The notes: generated by a model not told the origin, from the letters alone. A stretch of 64,000 bases of DNA from Streptomyces sp. JB150 (GCF_011193355.1 NZ_CP049780.1:5662445-5726444); one strand, 5' to 3'; shown: positions 17,664 to 28,052, counted from the stretch's first letter. Numbers and translations are program-made.

Positions 17664-20555
17664 ATGACAGAGACGGCGAGCGGTCCGGCACGAGGTTCCC
17701 GGGTAAAGGGTGCCAAGACCGGCAAGGGCCTGCGCATCGAGCGCATCCACACCACCCCCGGCGTGCACCCGTACGACGAGGTGACCTGGGAGCGCCGTGA
17801 CGTCGTCATGACCAACTGGCGCGACGGCTCGGTCAACTTCGAGCAGCGTGGCGTCGAGTTCCCCGACTTCTGGTCGGTGAACGCGGTCAACATCGTCACC
17901 AGCAAGTACTTCCGCGGTGCCGTCGGCACCCCGCAGCGCGAGACCAGCCTCAAGCAGCTGATCGACCGCATCGTGAAGACGTACCGGAAGGCCGGTGAGG
18001 ACTACAAGTACTTCGCCTCGCCCGCCGACGCCGAGATCTTCGAGCACGAGCTGGCGTACGCCCTCCTGCACCAGATCTTCAGCTTCAACAGTCCCGTCTG
18101 GTTCAACGTCGGCACCCCGCAGCCCCAGCAGGTCTCCGCCTGCTTCATCCTGTCCGTCGACGACTCCATGGAGTCGATCCTCGACTGGTACAAGGAAGAG
18201 GGCATGATCTTCAAGGGCGGCTCCGGCGCCGGCCTGAACCTCTCCCGCATCCGCTCCTCCAAGGAGCTGCTGTCCTCGGGCGGCAACGCCTCCGGCCCGG
18301 TCTCCTTCATGCGCGGCGCCGACGCCTCCGCCGGAACGATCAAGTCCGGTGGCGCCACCCGCCGCGCGGCCAAGATGGTCATCCTCGACGTCGACCACCC
18401 CGACATCGAGGACTTCATCGAGACCAAGGTCAAGGAAGAGGAGAAGATCCGCGCCCTGCGCGACGCGGGCTTCGACATGGACCTGGGCGGTGACGACATC
18501 ACGTCCGTCCAGTACCAGAACGCCAACAACTCGGTCCGCGTGAACGACGAGTTCATGAAGGCCGTCGAGAACGGCGAGAAGTTCGGCCTGCGGGCCCGCC
18601 TGACCGGCGAGGTCATCGAGGAGGTCGACGCCAAGGCCCTGTTCCGCAAGATGGCCGAGGCCGCCTGGGCGTGCGCCGACCCGGGCATCCAGTACGACGA
18701 CACGATCAACCACTGGCACACCTGCCCGGAGTCCGGCCGGATCAACGGCTCGAACCCCTGCAGCGAGTACATGCACCTGGACAACACGTCCTGCAACCTG
18801 GCCTCGCTGAACCTGATGAAGTTCCTGAAGGACGACGGCAAGGGCAATCAGTCCTTCGAGGCCGAGCGGTTCCAGAAGGTCGTCGAGCTGGTCATCACCG
18901 CGATGGACATCTCGATCTGCTTCGCGGACTTCCCGACCGAGAAGATCGGCGAGAACACCCGCGCGTTCCGCCAGCTCGGCATCGGCTACGCCAACCTCGG
19001 CGCCCTGCTGATGGCCACCGGTCACGCGTACGACTCCGACGGCGGCCGCGCCCTCGCCGGTGCCGTCACCTCCCTGATGACCGGTACCGCCTACCGCCGC
19101 TCCGCGGAGCTGGCCGCGGTCGTCGGCCCGTACGACGGCTACGCCCGCAACGCCGACGCCCACAAGCGCGTCATGAAGCAGCACGCCGACGCCAACGACA
19201 AGGCCGTCCGCATGGACGACCTGGACACGCCGGTCTGGGCCGCCGCCACGGAGGCCTGGCAGGACGTGCTGCGCCTGGGCGAGAAGAACGGTTTCCGTAA
19301 CTCGCAGGCGTCCGTCATCGCCCCGACCGGCACCATCGGTCTGGCGATGTCCTGCGACACCACCGGCCTCGAGCCCGACCTCGCGCTGGTCAAGTTCAAG
19401 AAGCTGGTCGGCGGCGGGTCGATGCAGATCGTGAACGGCACCGTCCCGCAGGCCCTGCGCCGCCTGGGCTACCAGGAGGAGCAGATCGAGGCGATCGTCG
19501 CCCACATCGCCGAGCACGGCAATGTGATCGACGCCCCCGGCCTCAAGCAGGAGCACTACGAGGTGTTCGACTGCGCGATGGGCGAGCGCGCCATCTCCCC
19601 GATGGGCCACGTCCGCATGATGGCCGCGATCCAGCCGTGGATCTCCGGCGCCCTGTCCAAGACGGTCAACATGCCGGAGACGGCGACCGTCGAGGAGGTC
19701 GAGGAGATCTACTTCGAGGCCTGGAAGATGGGCATCAAGGCCCTCGCCATCTACCGCGACAACTGCAAGGTCGGCCAGCCGCTGTCGGCCAAGAAGAAGG
19801 ACGACGGCAAGAAGCCCGAGGTCAAGGCCGAGGAGGCCCCCGCCAAGGTCGAGAAGGTCGTCGAGTACCGCCCGGTCCGCAAGCGCCTCCCGAAGGGACG
19901 TCCCGGCATCACCACGTCCTTCACCGTCGGCGGCGCCGAGGGTTACATGACCGCCAACTCCTACCCGGACGACGGTCTCGGCGAGGTCTTCCTGAAGATG
20001 TCCAAGCAGGGCTCGACCCTCGCGGGCATGATGGACGCCTTCTCCATCGCGGTCTCCGTCGGCCTCCAGTACGGCGTGCCGCTGGAGACGTACGTCTCGA
20101 AGTTCACGAACATGCGCTTCGAGCCGGCCGGTATGACCGACGACCCGGACGTGCGGATGGCCCAGTCGATCGTCGACTACATCTTCCGCCGCCTGGCGCT
20201 GGACTTCCTGCCGTTCGAGACCCGCTCCGCGCTCGGCATCCACTCCGCCGAGGAGCGTCAGCGCCACCTGGAGACCGGCTCCTACGAGCCGCTGGACGAC
20301 GAGGACGTCGACGTCGAGGGCCTGGCCCAGTCGGCGCCGCGCGCACAGGAGCTCAAGGCCGTCGCCACGCCGAAGGCGGAGGCCGAGGCGGCCAAGCCCG
20401 CCCCGAAGCAGGCCCACACCAGCGCCGAACTGGTGGAGATGCAGCTGGGCATCCAGGCCGACGCCCCGCTGTGCTTCTCCTGCGGCACCAAGATGCAGCG
20501 GGCCGGATCCTGCTACATCTGCGAGGGCTGCGGATCGACCAGCGGCTGCAGCTGA
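17664..20555 (+). CDS. nrdJ: Vitamin B12-dependent (class II) ribonucleotide reductase NrdJ
   Basis: NrdJ reduces ribonucleotides to deoxyribonucleotides using adenosylcobalamin to generate a thiyl radical. The 963-residue protein opens with a basic KGAKTGKGL region, followed by the substrate-binding TPGVHPYDEVTW. The barrel holds FSFNSPVWFN and AGTIKSGGATRRAAKM, and the active-site NPCSEYM (about residue 366, NxCxE). Cysteines in CSEYMHLDNTSCNL and in the C-terminal zinc-ribbon-like CFSCG-CYICEGCG may shuttle electrons. A Lys/Glu-rich linker (about 705-735) and an Ala-rich linker precede the tail. The ATG has AGGGAGG upstream. It is followed by a strong terminator. Confidence 0.95.
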   Translation: MTETASGPARGSRVKGAKTGKGLRIERIHTTPGVHPYDEVTWERRDVVMTNWRDGSVNFEQRGVEFPDFWSVNAVNIVTSKYFRGAVGTPQRETSLKQLIDRIVKTYRKAGEDYKYFASPADAEIFEHELAYALLHQIFSFNSPVWFNVGTPQPQQVSACFILSVDDSMESILDWYKEEGMIFKGGSGAGLNLSRIRSSKELLSSGGNASGPVSFMRGADASAGTIKSGGATRRAAKMVILDVDHPDIEDFIETKVKEEEKIRALRDAGFDMDLGGDDITSVQYQNANNSVRVNDEFMKAVENGEKFGLRARLTGEVIEEVDAKALFRKMAEAAWACADPGIQYDDTINHWHTCPESGRINGSNPCSEYMHLDNTSCNLASLNLMKFLKDDGKGNQSFEAERFQKVVELVITAMDISICFADFPTEKIGENTRAFRQLGIGYANLGALLMATGHAYDSDGGRALAGAVTSLMTGTAYRRSAELAAVVGPYDGYARNADAHKRVMKQHADANDKAVRMDDLDTPVWAAATEAWQDVLRLGEKNGFRNSQASVIAPTGTIGLAMSCDTTGLEPDLALVKFKKLVGGGSMQIVNGTVPQALRRLGYQEEQIEAIVAHIAEHGNVIDAPGLKQEHYEVFDCAMGERAISPMGHVRMMAAIQPWISGALSKTVNMPETATVEEVEEIYFEAWKMGIKALAIYRDNCKVGQPLSAKKKDDGKKPEVKAEEAPAKVEKVVEYRPVRKRLPKGRPGITTSFTVGGAEGYMTANSYPDDGLGEVFLKMSKQGSTLAGMMDAFSIAVSVGLQYGVPLETYVSKFTNMRFEPAGMTDDPDVRMAQSIVDYIFRRLALDFLPFETRSALGIHSAEERQRHLETGSYEPLDDEDVDVEGLAQSAPRAQELKAVATPKAEAEAAKPAPKQAHTSAELVEMQLGIQADAPLCFSCGTKMQRAGSCYICEGCGSTSGCS

Positions 20556-20572
20556 CCGCTGAGAGATGAGTA

Positions 20573-20599
20573 GGGGCGCCGGCGACCAGCCGGCGCCCC
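20573..20599 (+). terminator. nrdJ terminator
   Basis: A perfect 11-base stem (GGGGCGCCGGC with its complement) closes a 5-base loop and is followed by TTCTT. It lies 17 bases after the nrdJ stop. Confidence 0.85.
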
Positions 20600-20678
20600 T
20601 TCTTCACGTTCGCGAAGCAGTTACGGGATTCAGTCGCAGAGATCGGCTACGAGACCACCTGCGGATCCGCCAGGGAGA

Positions 20679-21212
20679 TCAGGGGCGGCGGAGCGTGCCC
20701 ATGACCCTCGCGAAGTCCGTGGGATCGTCCTCGAAGCCGGTCACCCCGGGATGGAAGTCCCACACGCCCGTCTCGTCCCGCCAAAACTCCGCGACTGTCG
20801 CCGCCGTGGCCCCGAGGACGCCGCCGAAGTCGTCCTGCGCGAGATCGGTGTACTCCTCACGGACACGCAGCGCCGGGTTGACCACGCTCACGAAGGTGCG
20901 CCGCGCGGGACGCTGCTGGACGACGACACCGACCACCACGCGCGCGTAGCGGGGATCGAGCCGGTAGAGCTCCACGGTCAGCACCTCGTCCCAGCCGAAG
21001 CCCTTGCCGTCCTTGCTGTCCCGGTTGAGGTAGATGGTCCCGTCGGGGGAGCGGCTGTCGAAGTGCACCACGTACGCCGGATCGCCGTACGGTTCGCTCG
21101 CCAGGTAGGTCGCCGCCACTATGTCGAGATCGGTGGGCGGCTGCCCCGCCGGGCTCGGGTCCCACTTCAGCGCGATCTCGGCCTTGCGGATGCCTTTGCT
21201 GATGCCGTTCAC
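20679..21212 (-). CDS. TerD-family stress protein
   Basis: The 177-residue protein has the TerD fold. KAEIALKWDPSP opens the domain, with DLDIVAATY, SPDGTIYLNRDSKDG and GWDEVLTVEL following; acidic residues there (DLD, DSKDGKG) fit the calcium-binding positions of TerD. The start is GTG at 21212 with GGGGAAGGGG before it; 24 additional in-frame residues upstream are not used. It stands alone, not in a ter operon, and is convergent with nrdJ. TerD-like proteins are abundant in Streptomyces and several affect development or tellurite tolerance; its role here is unknown. Confidence 0.85.
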   Translation of the reverse strand: MNGISKGIRKAEIALKWDPSPAGQPPTDLDIVAATYLASEPYGDPAYVVHFDSRSPDGTIYLNRDSKDGKGFGWDEVLTVELYRLDPRYARVVVGVVVQQRPARRTFVSVVNPALRVREEYTDLAQDDFGGVLGATAATVAEFWRDETGVWDFHPGVTGFEDDPTDFARVMGTLRRP

Positions 21213-21361
21213 GAACGTCCCCCTTCCCCGATTGCCCGCAGTGCGAACTGCCGGGCGGTGACAGCAGGTTGCCCATCCTGCCACGCACGCCGGGGCGCCC
21301 GCGCGGGTTGGGTGCGCCGGAGGGCGACCGCCGCCACACCCCGTGGCCTTACCATGGCGCG

Positions 21362-21967
21362 GTGCTGGTCAAGTGGATTCGCTGCACCGTGGTGGACCGC
21401 CGAGGGTTCGAACGGGGACAGCGAAAGTGGGCGGGGCTGCTGGGTGAGCCGGGTTTCCGGGGACAGGGCGGGGGCTGGAGCCGTAGCCGGCCCTCGGTCG
21501 CCCATGTCTTCGCCTTCTGGGAGAGCAGGGCCTTCTACGACTCCTTCATGGCCCGCTCCCACGACCGGCTGGCGGCGTCCCAGTCGGGCACCTTCAAGGA
21601 CGCGCAGGTCAGGCTGTTCGACCACCGGTTCGACGTGAAGACCGGCTTCGAGCCGCGGTTCACGGACGCCGATCTCCTCAGGGTCGCCCTGTGCCGGGTC
21701 CACGAGGACCGCGTCGAGAACTTCACCCTGCAGCAGGAGAAGGTCTGGAACCCGGCGATGGCCGGTTCGCCGGGCATGATCCGGGGCCTGTTCGCGGAGG
21801 CACCCGGCAACGAGTTCATGATTCTCTCCATGTGGCGGTCGGCCGCCGAGCACGGAAAGTACCGCACCGAGCGCGTGGAGCGGCTGGCCCTGCGCGCCCA
21901 GACCGAGGCGGACGTCGCCGCGCTCACCGGCGACATCGTCGACCTGGAGCCGGCCTGGACGGTCTGA
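21362..21967 (+). CDS. DUF4937-like protein with two ABM-type halves
   Basis: The 201-residue protein starts at GTG with the conserved opening LVKWIRCTV. Two halves look alike: the first has FAFWESRAFYDSFMARSHDRL (about residues 45-62), the second LSMWRSAAEHGKYRTERVERL (about 155-175). This pattern, tryptophan-Arg/Ser followed by a helix, is that of dimeric alpha-beta barrel (ABM) domains, here duplicated in one chain. The annotation is by resemblance to DUF4937/YdbC-like proteins; the function is unknown. It is divergent from the TerD gene with about 150 bases between them and no strong promoter seen. Confidence 0.65.
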   Translation: MLVKWIRCTVVDRRGFERGQRKWAGLLGEPGFRGQGGGWSRSRPSVAHVFAFWESRAFYDSFMARSHDRLAASQSGTFKDAQVRLFDHRFDVKTGFEPRFTDADLLRVALCRVHEDRVENFTLQQEKVWNPAMAGSPGMIRGLFAEAPGNEFMILSMWRSAAEHGKYRTERVERLALRAQTEADVAALTGDIVDLEPAWTV

Positions 21968-22092
21968 CCGCGTGGCCGCACGGCTCCCTGACGGGGCTCC
22001 TGTGTGGTGGCTCGCTACGGATTTGTGTGACGTACGCCGTACAGGACCGGTACGAGTGCTCGATCGGCCCTCACCCGATCTAGGGTTTTGGC

Positions 22093-22752
22093 ATGGCACG
22101 ACCACGGCGCATCGTCCTTGTCCGGCACGGCGAGTCAACGGGCAATGTTGATGACTCCGTGTACGAACGCGAACCCGATCATGCCCTGGCCCTGACGGAG
22201 CGGGGCTGGCGCCAGGCCGAGGAGACCGGCAAACGACTGCGGGAACTGTTCGGGCGGGAACGGGTCAGTGTCTACGTCTCCCCCTACCGCCGTACGCACG
22301 AGACCCTGCGCGCCTTCCACCTCGACCCCGAGCTGATACGGGTGCGCGAGGAGCCCCGGCTGCGCGAGCAGGACTGGGGAAACTGGCAGGACCGCGACGA
22401 CGTACGGCTCCAGAAGGCCTACCGGGACGCCTACGGCCACTTCTTCTACCGCTTCGCCCAGGGGGAGAGCGGCGCCGACGTGTACGACCGGGTGGGCAAC
22501 TTCCTGGAAAGCCTCTTCCGCAGCTTCGAGGACCCCGATCACCCGCCGAACGTGCTGCTGGTGACCCATGGCCTGGCCATGCGCCTGTTCTGCATGCGCT
22601 GGTTCCACTGGACGGTCGCCGAGTTCGAATCGCTGGCGAATCCGGGGAACGGCGATATGCGCATGCTCGTTCTGGGGGACAACGGCAAGTACACGCTGGA
22701 CCGGCCGTTCGAACAATGGCGAGATCCGGAGCCCTACGGGATCACCGGATAG
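22093..22752 (+). CDS. Histidine phosphatase family (phosphoglycerate-mutase-like) protein
   Basis: The 219-residue protein carries the phosphohistidine motif LVRHGES at residues 9-15, the arginine in SPYRRTHET (about 65), the acid/base region RLREQDWGNW and the second histidine in LLVTHGLAMR (about 157). All residues expected for the two-histidine phosphatase site are present. The size and the DWGNWQ motif resemble a broad-specificity phosphatase branch common in actinobacteria. The ATG is 12 bases after the GATCTAGGGTTTTGGC segment; a ribosome site is weak. It is followed after 12 bases by the ADP-ribosylglycohydrolase gene and is probably cotranscribed with it. The substrate is unknown. 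Confidence 0.85.
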   Translation: MARPRRIVLVRHGESTGNVDDSVYEREPDHALALTERGWRQAEETGKRLRELFGRERVSVYVSPYRRTHETLRAFHLDPELIRVREEPRLREQDWGNWQDRDDVRLQKAYRDAYGHFFYRFAQGESGADVYDRVGNFLESLFRSFEDPDHPPNVLLVTHGLAMRLFCMRWFHWTVAEFESLANPGNGDMRMLVLGDNGKYTLDRPFEQWRDPEPYGITG

Positions 22753-22764
22753 AGTGGCAGGGCG

Positions 22765-23670
22765 ATGACCGCTGACTCCTCTTCCCACGGGCGCCTGGAG
22801 CGCGCCCTGGCCAGCCTGCGCGGACTGGCGGTGGGGGACGCGCTGGGCTCCCAGTTCTTCGTTCCGGTGAACTACCCCCTCCTGAAACGACGGGAGCTGC
22901 CGCCCGGCCCCTGGCAGTGGACCGACGACACCGAGATGGCCTGTTCCGTCGTCGCCGTCCTCGCCGCCCACCAACGCATCGACCAGGACGCCCTGGCCCA
23001 CTCCTTCGCCCACCACCACGACTTCGACCGCGGCTACGGCCCCGCCGTGACCCGGTTGCTCCGCCTCGTCCGCGAGGGCGGCGACTGGCGTGAGCTGGCC
23101 GCCGGGCTCTTCAACGGACAGGGGTCGTGGGGCAACGGCGCCGCGATGCGCATCGCGCCCCTGGGCGCCTGGTACGCGGACGACCCCGAGCAGGCGACCC
23201 ACCAGGCGGAGATCTCCGCCTACCCCACGCACCAGCACCGCGAGGCCGTCGTCGGCGCCATGGCCGTCGCCGCGGCAGCCTCGCTCGCTGCCGACCCCGC
23301 CGGCCCACCGACCGGGGAGGCGCTGCTCGACGGCGTCATCGCCCTCGTCCCCAAGAGCGCGGTCGGGGCGGGGCTGCGCCGTGCCCGCGACATGCTCGAC
23401 TACGGCGACGCGGCCACGGTCGCGGCGGTACTGGGCTGCGGGCGGCGGAGGACGGCCCATGACACCGTGCCGTTCGCCCTCTGGTCCGCCGCGCGCTCGC
23501 TCGGCGACTACGAGCAGGCGTTCTGGACGACCGCGCAGGCCGGCGGTGACGTCGACACCACCTGCGCCATCGTGGGCGGGGTCGTCGCCTCCGGTACGGC
23601 GGGGGCGCCGCCCGCCGAGTGGGTGGCGCGGACGGAGGCGCTGCCGGACTGGACTCTGTCGGCTGTCTGA
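22765..23670 (+). CDS. ADP-ribosylglycohydrolase (ARH/DraG family)
   Basis: These magnesium-dependent enzymes remove ADP-ribose from proteins or small molecules. The 301-residue protein shows the family motifs in order: LRGLAVGDALGS (about 18), WTDDTEMA (about 52, metal ligands), GSWGNGAAMRIAPLG (about 120) and GGDVDTTCAIVGG (about 260, metal ligands). It is therefore likely active. The start is 12 bases after the histidine phosphatase stop with a GGCAGGG site. A GDAL motif and the length fit bacterial DraG-like proteins. The target is not known; no ADP-ribosyltransferase gene is visible in this window. Confidence 0.9.
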   Translation: MTADSSSHGRLERALASLRGLAVGDALGSQFFVPVNYPLLKRRELPPGPWQWTDDTEMACSVVAVLAAHQRIDQDALAHSFAHHHDFDRGYGPAVTRLLRLVREGGDWRELAAGLFNGQGSWGNGAAMRIAPLGAWYADDPEQATHQAEISAYPTHQHREAVVGAMAVAAAASLAADPAGPPTGEALLDGVIALVPKSAVGAGLRRARDMLDYGDAATVAAVLGCGRRRTAHDTVPFALWSAARSLGDYEQAFWTTAQAGGDVDTTCAIVGGVVASGTAGAPPAEWVARTEALPDWTLSAV

Positions 23671-24119
23671 CGGGCTGAGGCTCGCTCGGCGACGCGGGTG
23701 CGGTGGCGGTCCCGTTGGTCCCGTGGCGTACGGCGACCAGGTGGGAAATCAGGCGCTGGAAACTCTCTGTGCGTGCCGGGAACTCTCCGTGACCGGCCGT
23801 GCGTTGTCATGGTGTCGCGGAGCGCTGGACCTGCTTCGCGAAACCGTGGAAGGGCATCGCTTCGAGGTGGCGCAGGGGGTGGGGCATGGGGATGTCGTGG
23901 GTGCCGGCGGCGTTGCTCGCCGTGGTGGTCCTGTGCGGCGCCGCGGTCTTGGCGGCAGCGGGCCGGGGGGTGCGGGTGGCCGGGTCCGCGTCCTCGTCGC
24001 CGGTGTCCCGGACGCGGTCCCGCCATCCGCAGTCGCTCGCGGACCGGACGGCCGGCCGCGGGCGTACCCCCGTGACGCCCTTCGGCCGGCCGTCGCCTCC
24101 GGTCCGCGATGTTCTCGGG
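23671..24119. other. Intergenic region with no supported gene
   Basis: This 450-base stretch lies between convergent genes. It holds a large hairpin near its right end (listed separately). An ATG at 23886 opens a hydrophobic stretch (ALLAVVVLCGAAVLAAA), but its frame runs on antisense through the efflux gene without a stop, so I do not call a gene. Confidence 0.6.
24038..24108 (-). terminator. Long hairpin terminator of the MFS gene
   Basis: CGCGGACCGG pairs with CCGGTCCGCG at the ends, and CGGCCGGCCG pairs internally after a 5-base bulge; GGGCGT and ACGCCC form an inner stem. It starts 12 bases after the efflux-gene stop (minus strand). Confidence 0.75.
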
Positions 24120-25667
24120 TCAGCCGACCATGGGCCCCGCGCCGCCGGACAGAGCGTCCAGATCGCTCTTGCGGACGCGTATCACCAGCCAGGCCGTGAC
24201 CAGCGCCAGCACCGCCATCGCCGCGGCCGGGACGAACGCCGTCGAGATGCCCTGGGTGAGCACCTCGTGCCCCCACGGCGCGGGCAGCTGATGGGTCTGC
24301 GCGAACTCGGCCTTCTGCTCCGGCGAGCTCTCGGCCATGAAGCCCGGCAGCTGCTTCTCCGCCTCGTTCTTGCTGGCCGTGCCGAACACGGTGGTGAGGA
24401 TGGACAGCCCCAGCGAACCGCCGACCTGCTGAGTGGCGTTGAGAAGCCCCGACGCCGCGCCCGCCTCGTGCGAGGCGACACCGGCGACCGCGGTCACCGT
24501 CGCCGTCACGAAGTTCAGGCCCATGCCGAAACCGAACACCAGCATCGGGCCGAGCACGCCGCCGGCGTAGGAGCTGTCGGGGCTGATGAAGGTCTGCCAG
24601 ACGAGTCCGACGACCACGAGCGCGGAGCCGGCCAGCATGAACGGCTTCGGACCGAGCACCGGCAGGAACCGCTGCGACAGACCCACGCCGATCACGATCG
24701 CGACCGTGACGGGCAGGAAGGCCAGACCCGCCTTGATCGGGCTGTAGCCCAGCACGTTCTGTACGAACAGCACGATGTAGAAGAACATGCCGAACATCGC
24801 CGCGGCCAGACTCAGCATGATCACGTAAGTGCCCGCGCGGTTGCGGTCGGTGAACATCCTCAGCGGGGTGATCGGTTCCTTGGCCCGCATCTCGGTGAGC
24901 ACGAAGGCGATCAGCAGGACCACGGCGACACCGAAGGACGTGAGCGTCACGCTGTCCCGCCAGCCCTCCTCGGCCGCGCGGATGAAGCCGTAGACCAGGG
25001 AGGCCATGCCTACCGTCGAGGTGAGCGCGCCCGCGATGTCGAAGCGGCCGGGGTGCCGTTCGGACTCGTTGATGTAGAGCGGTGTGAGGACGGCGATCAG
25101 CACACCGATCGGGACGTTGACGAAGAGCACCCAGCGCCAGTCCAGCCACTCGGTGAGCATGCCACCCGCCAGCAGGCCGATCGCGCCACCGCCCGCGGAG
25201 ACCGCGGCGAAGACGCCGAAGGCGCGGTTGCGTTCCGGTCCTTCGGCGAAGGTGGTGGTGATGAGGGCCAGCGAGGTCGGCGACGCGATCGCGCCGCCCA
25301 CGCCCTGCAGGGCGCGTGCCGCGAGCAGCTGCCAGGGCTCCTGGGCGAGACCGCCCAGCAGCGAGGCGAAGGTGAAGAGCAGGATGCCGGTCATGAAGAC
25401 CCGGCGGCGGCCGAGGATGTCACCGGCGCGGGCACCGAGGAGCAGCAGACCGCCGAAGGTCAGGGTGTAGGCGCTGACCACCCAGGTGAGGTCGGTGGTG
25501 CTGAACTCGAGGGCGTCTTGAATATGCGGGAGCGCGATATTCACAATCGTCGCGTCGAGGACCACCATGAGCTGGCAGGCCGCGATGACGGTGAGCGCGA
25601 TGCCGGGGCGGCCCTGCCGACGGGCCGCACCAGGGTTCTGATTTTTCGTCAACTGAGAGGTCGTCAC
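24120..25667 (-). CDS. MFS multidrug efflux transporter, 14-TM DHA2 family
   Basis: The 515-residue protein has about 14 hydrophobic helices. Motif A of the family appears as GARAGDILGRRRVF (about 78), and motif C-like GGGAIGLLAGGMLTEWLDWRWVLFVNVPIG (segments about 150-180) marks the drug:proton antiporter group. LDATIVNIALP in the first helix is the DHA2 motif D1. The start is GTG at 25667. It is divergent from a TetR gene, and two palindromic operators lie between them, so it is almost certainly repressed by that regulator. Likely exports a toxic compound; the substrate cannot be told. A strong hairpin follows. Confidence 0.9.
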   Translation of the reverse strand: MTTSQLTKNQNPGAARRQGRPGIALTVIAACQLMVVLDATIVNIALPHIQDALEFSTTDLTWVVSAYTLTFGGLLLLGARAGDILGRRRVFMTGILLFTFASLLGGLAQEPWQLLAARALQGVGGAIASPTSLALITTTFAEGPERNRAFGVFAAVSAGGGAIGLLAGGMLTEWLDWRWVLFVNVPIGVLIAVLTPLYINESERHPGRFDIAGALTSTVGMASLVYGFIRAAEEGWRDSVTLTSFGVAVVLLIAFVLTEMRAKEPITPLRMFTDRNRAGTYVIMLSLAAAMFGMFFYIVLFVQNVLGYSPIKAGLAFLPVTVAIVIGVGLSQRFLPVLGPKPFMLAGSALVVVGLVWQTFISPDSSYAGGVLGPMLVFGFGMGLNFVTATVTAVAGVASHEAGAASGLLNATQQVGGSLGLSILTTVFGTASKNEAEKQLPGFMAESSPEQKAEFAQTHQLPAPWGHEVLTQGISTAFVPAAAMAVLALVTAWLVIRVRKSDLDALSGGAGPMVG

Positions 25668-25690
25668 TATGGGTCCCCCACGAGAACATT

Positions 25691-25710
25691 AGTGAACGCT
25701 CGCGTTCACT
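25691..25710. promoter_or_regulatory. TetR operator 1
   Basis: Perfect inverted repeat with 9-base arms AGTGAACGC and GCGTTCACT around a 2-base TC centre. It lies 24 bases from the efflux-gene start. Confidence 0.85.
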
Positions 25711-25738
25711 GTCGCGTCCACGGTAGTGAGTCCCCGCT

Positions 25739-25758
25739 AGTGAACGCAAGCGTTCACT
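25739..25758. promoter_or_regulatory. TetR operator 2
   Basis: Same arms as operator 1 around an AA centre. The two centres are 48 bases apart, so two dimers can bind in the divergent promoter region. A 160-base stretch rich in CGTGCCGCGTG-like motifs separates it from the tetR start. Confidence 0.85.
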
Positions 25759-25919
25759 CAACTCGTCGCCGTGTGCTGTGTGCCCTGCGTCGTGTGCTGC
25801 GCGGCGCGTGCCGCGTGCCGCGTGTCGCTCGCCGCGTGCTCGGCTGCTGCCAGGGTGAACGTCCCCTTCACCCCTTCTGTCCTCGATTCCCGTTCCTGTT
25901 GTTCGCTGGAGACATTCGG

Positions 25920-26543
25920 ATGGTTACTTCGCGCTGGTCGGCCGCCCCCGCTCAGGCGGCCTCTCCCCGTCGGCGCGGCGCCGTGCTCGAACGCGCGATT
26001 CTCGATGCCGCGCTGGAGCAGCTCAGTACGGTCGGCTGGAGCGGCCTCACCATGGAAGGCGTGGCCGCCGGCGCCCAGACCGGCAAGGCCGCCGTCTACC
26101 GTCGCTGGCCCTCCAAGGAGGATCTGGTCGTCGACGCGCTCAAGGCGGGTCTGCCGCGGCTGGACGCGGCGGCCGATCTCGGGGACGTGCGCGAGGATCT
26201 GCTGGCGCTGGTCCGGCGGGCCCGGGACGCGATGTACTCGAGGCCGGGTTTCGCCCTGCGCTCCGTCATTCACGAATGCGACACCATGCAGGCGGAGCGC
26301 TTCCACTCCGTGATCGTCGAGGGGGTTGTAGAGCCGACGATAAGGCTGCTGCGCGAGGTCATCGACCGCGGAATTCGCCGCGGTGAGGTCCGTGCGGACG
26401 CCGCCAACGGGTATGTCTTCGACGCTGTCCCGGCGATGATGATGTACCGGTCGAAGATGTGCGGCTGCGAATGGACCGACCGGGAGATCGAGGAGATGGT
26501 CGACCAGCTGATGATGCCGCTGCTCCGGCCGTCGGGGGTGTGA
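25920..26543 (+). CDS. TetR-family repressor of the divergent efflux gene
   Basis: The 207-residue protein has a TetR helix-turn-helix at about residues 25-70 ([45 protein letters not shown]), and a ligand-binding domain with an HECD motif and paired cysteines near CGCEW (about 180). The ATG is chosen because the TetR domain begins just after it. Two identical palindromes in the divergent intergenic region support control of the MFS gene and of itself. The inducer is unknown; the C-terminal [13 protein letters not shown] region is rich in Met and Cys. Confidence 0.9.
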   Translation: MVTSRWSAAPAQAASPRRRGAVLERAILDAALEQLSTVGWSGLTMEGVAAGAQTGKAAVYRRWPSKEDLVVDALKAGLPRLDAAADLGDVREDLLALVRRARDAMYSRPGFALRSVIHECDTMQAERFHSVIVEGVVEPTIRLLREVIDRGIRRGEVRADAANGYVFDAVPAMMMYRSKMCGCEWTDREIEEMVDQLMMPLLRPSGV

Positions 26544-26625
26544 GCGAGGCGCCCGGCCGTCCCGGTGCGGCTGGGGCAAACCGGGGTGTCGCGGCGGGTT
26601 CGTGGCGGCGTACGCTAAGGGCGCC

Positions 26626-27327
26626 ATGCCGTACGAACCACCTACTCACACCGTCGAGCGCTCACTCCGCGCCACGACCGGAGCGAAGATCATTGCCGGT
26701 GTCGACGAGGTGGGGCGCGGCGCCTGGGCCGGCCCCGTCACCGTCTGCGCGGCGATCACCGGACTGCGCCGGCCCCCTGAGGGTCTCACCGACTCGAAGC
26801 TGCTGACCGTCAAGCGTCGCACCGCGCTCGCCGAGGAACTCCAGAAGTGGGTGACGTCGTACGCCCTCGGGCACGCGTCCCCGGAGGAGATCGACGACCT
26901 CGGCATGACGGCGGCGCTGCGGCTCGCCGCGGTCCGCGCCCTGGAGGGCCTGCCGGTCCGTCCCGACGCCGTGATCCTCGACGGCAAGCACGACTATCTC
27001 GGTGCGCCCTGGAAGGTCCGGACCGTGATCAAGGGCGACCGGTCGTGCGTGGCGGTGGCGGCGGCGTCGGTGATCGCCAAGGTTCAGCGCGACAAAATGA
27101 TGGCCGAACTGGGTGTCGAACATGCAGACTTCGGTTTCGCGGACAACGCCGGGTATCCGTCGCCCGTGCACAAGGCCGCACTGGAGGTGCGGGGCCCCAC
27201 TCCGTACCACCGTTTGTCGTGGGCGTATCTTGATGCGCTGCCACAGTGGCGGCACCTCAAGAAGGTCCGCAGCTGGGGGGACGGAAGCGTTCCGCAAATC
27301 GCGGGTCAGCTCGGCTTCGATTTCTGA
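26626..27327 (+). CDS. rnhB: Ribonuclease HII
   Basis: RNase HII removes RNA from RNA:DNA hybrids, including single misinserted ribonucleotides. The 233-residue protein starts [14 protein letters not shown], and the active-site motif [13 protein letters not shown] follows at about residue 28 (the DEVGRG acidic pair). Further acidic residues are in VILDGKHDY (about 120) and the C-terminal block [15 protein letters not shown] (about 175). The ATG at 26626 fits the family opening; a TACGCT -10-like box lies nine bases upstream, so the message may have a very short leader. It precedes a gene of unknown function. Confidence 0.95.
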   Translation: MPYEPPTHTVERSLRATTGAKIIAGVDEVGRGAWAGPVTVCAAITGLRRPPEGLTDSKLLTVKRRTALAEELQKWVTSYALGHASPEEIDDLGMTAALRLAAVRALEGLPVRPDAVILDGKHDYLGAPWKVRTVIKGDRSCVAVAAASVIAKVQRDKMMAELGVEHADFGFADNAGYPSPVHKAALEVRGPTPYHRLSWAYLDALPQWRHLKKVRSWGDGSVPQIAGQLGFDF

Positions 27328-27395
27328 CGCCTTCCGGCGCACGTATGTGCGACCCACCCACGCGTGTCGCACCAATGTTTGATAAACATCAGGTC

Positions 27396-28052
<657 letters not shown>

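Noticed and set aside
17379..20417. A 1012-codon open frame antisense to nrdJ
   Set aside because: Antisense shadow of a long, strongly biased gene; product is Leu/Asp/Gly/Val-rich with no motif.
23886..24000. Small membrane-protein candidate
   Set aside because: The hydrophobic stretch is attractive, but the frame does not end and continues antisense to the MFS gene.
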